This document shows positions 63,804-64,000 of a stretch of DNA of 64,000 nucleotides, in pieces. The notes below the pieces were generated by a model. That model saw only the letters and a program-made list of their open reading frames with translations, searched no databases and had not been told where the DNA came from. Position 1 is the stretch's first letter, and each line of letters starts with the position of its first letter. The translations under genes were made by a program, and so were the position numbers. Location of the stretch: positions 1 through 64,000 of the forward strand of contig CAZWSX010000002.1 in the NCBI GenBank assembly GCA_964636985.1, read 5' to 3'. This stretch comes from CAZWSX01 sp964636985. Its GTDB lineage: Bacteria > Planctomycetota > Planctomycetia > Pirellulales > Pirellulaceae.

Positions 63804-64000
63804 ATGGATGGGCTCCTTAATCTGCTTTGCTCCAGCCACGCTCAGGCATTGTTCTACGCCGCGCTACTGGGTCTGTTGTGGATATGGTTCTTACTTCGCA
63901 GGCCTCGCATTGCGCGGTGGATATTGCGAGGAGCCGATCGATTGAGTGGTCCTTTGACGGCCCTCTTGGGAATCGGCGTTTTCCTGTTCGGTTGCATTGG
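63804..64000 (+). CDS. Partial membrane protein of unknown family
   Basis: An open frame from the ATG at 63804 (MDGLLNLLCSS) runs beyond the end of the window. The 65 visible codons give two hydrophobic segments (ALFYAALLGLLWIWFLL and LTALLGIGVFLFGCIG) separated by a basic loop (RRPRIARWILRGADR), as in small inner-membrane proteins. No family recognised and no clear ribosome site, so it may not be the true start. Confidence 0.5.
   Translation, partial: MDGLLNLLCSSHAQALFYAALLGLLWIWFLLRRPRIARWILRGADRLSGPLTALLGIGVFLFGCI

Overview
The window looks like a GC-rich chromosomal segment of a planctomycete, probably of the Pirellula/Blastopirellula type. The evidence is two DUF1559 type IV pilin-like proteins with the C-terminal H-x9-DG signature, a PSCyt1/DUF1549/DUF1553 cytochrome next to a Tat-exported DUF1501 protein, a DLG-type Ser/Thr kinase, a MoxR-DUF58-BatA-DUF4175 operon, and frequent GTG/TTG starts. 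No rRNA, tRNA, phage, IS element or CRISPR array was recognised.

Layout: 0-2.3 kb holds the 5' part of a glycogen phosphorylase and an amidase-signature enzyme. 2.3-10.3 kb groups two cobalamin-independent enzymes: metE with its divergent regulator metR, and class I ribonucleotide reductase nrdAB behind a cobalamin riboswitch. The NrdB protein has Phe in place of the radical Tyr, as in Chlamydia subclass Ic. 10.4-16.6 kb is a sulfur compartment locus: cysK, two family 2B encapsulin shell paralogues with cyclic-nucleotide-binding-like domains, and a cysteine desulfurase with a 182-residue disordered N-terminal extension (probable cargo), with a YezD-like gene divergent. 17.5-25.3 kb carries secreted and pilin-like planctomycete clusters. 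25.4-28.6 kb has an orphan sulfate-binding protein and a gdx-cpRec-LRR operon with a guanidine-II (mini-ykkC) riboswitch. 28.8-42.3 kb holds an ankyrin protein, a di-haem peroxidase, secreted beta-propeller and crystallin-like proteins, a CzcAB metal efflux pair, an isochorismatase-like hydrolase and an Fsr-type transporter, with GGAGCCTG-rich repeats between the last genes. 42.6-57.5 kb is an eight-gene operon: TPR-metalloprotease, DUF4159, MoxR, DUF58, BatA-like, DUF4175, VWA/GATase-like and caspase-like proteins, mostly translationally coupled. 57.7-62 kb is a sulfate uptake operon (sbp-cysT-cysW-cysA-yezD). The window ends with a protein kinase and a partial membrane protein.

The genes suggest two themes. 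First, sulfur handling: sulfate import (sbp/cysTWA plus a second sbp), cysteine synthesis (cysK), and desulfuration of cysteine inside a protein shell, with a YezD-like protein at both sites. Second, metabolite-sensing RNA: a cobalamin riboswitch on nrdAB and a guanidine-II riboswitch on gdx. All function calls are from reading the sequence; no database search was run.
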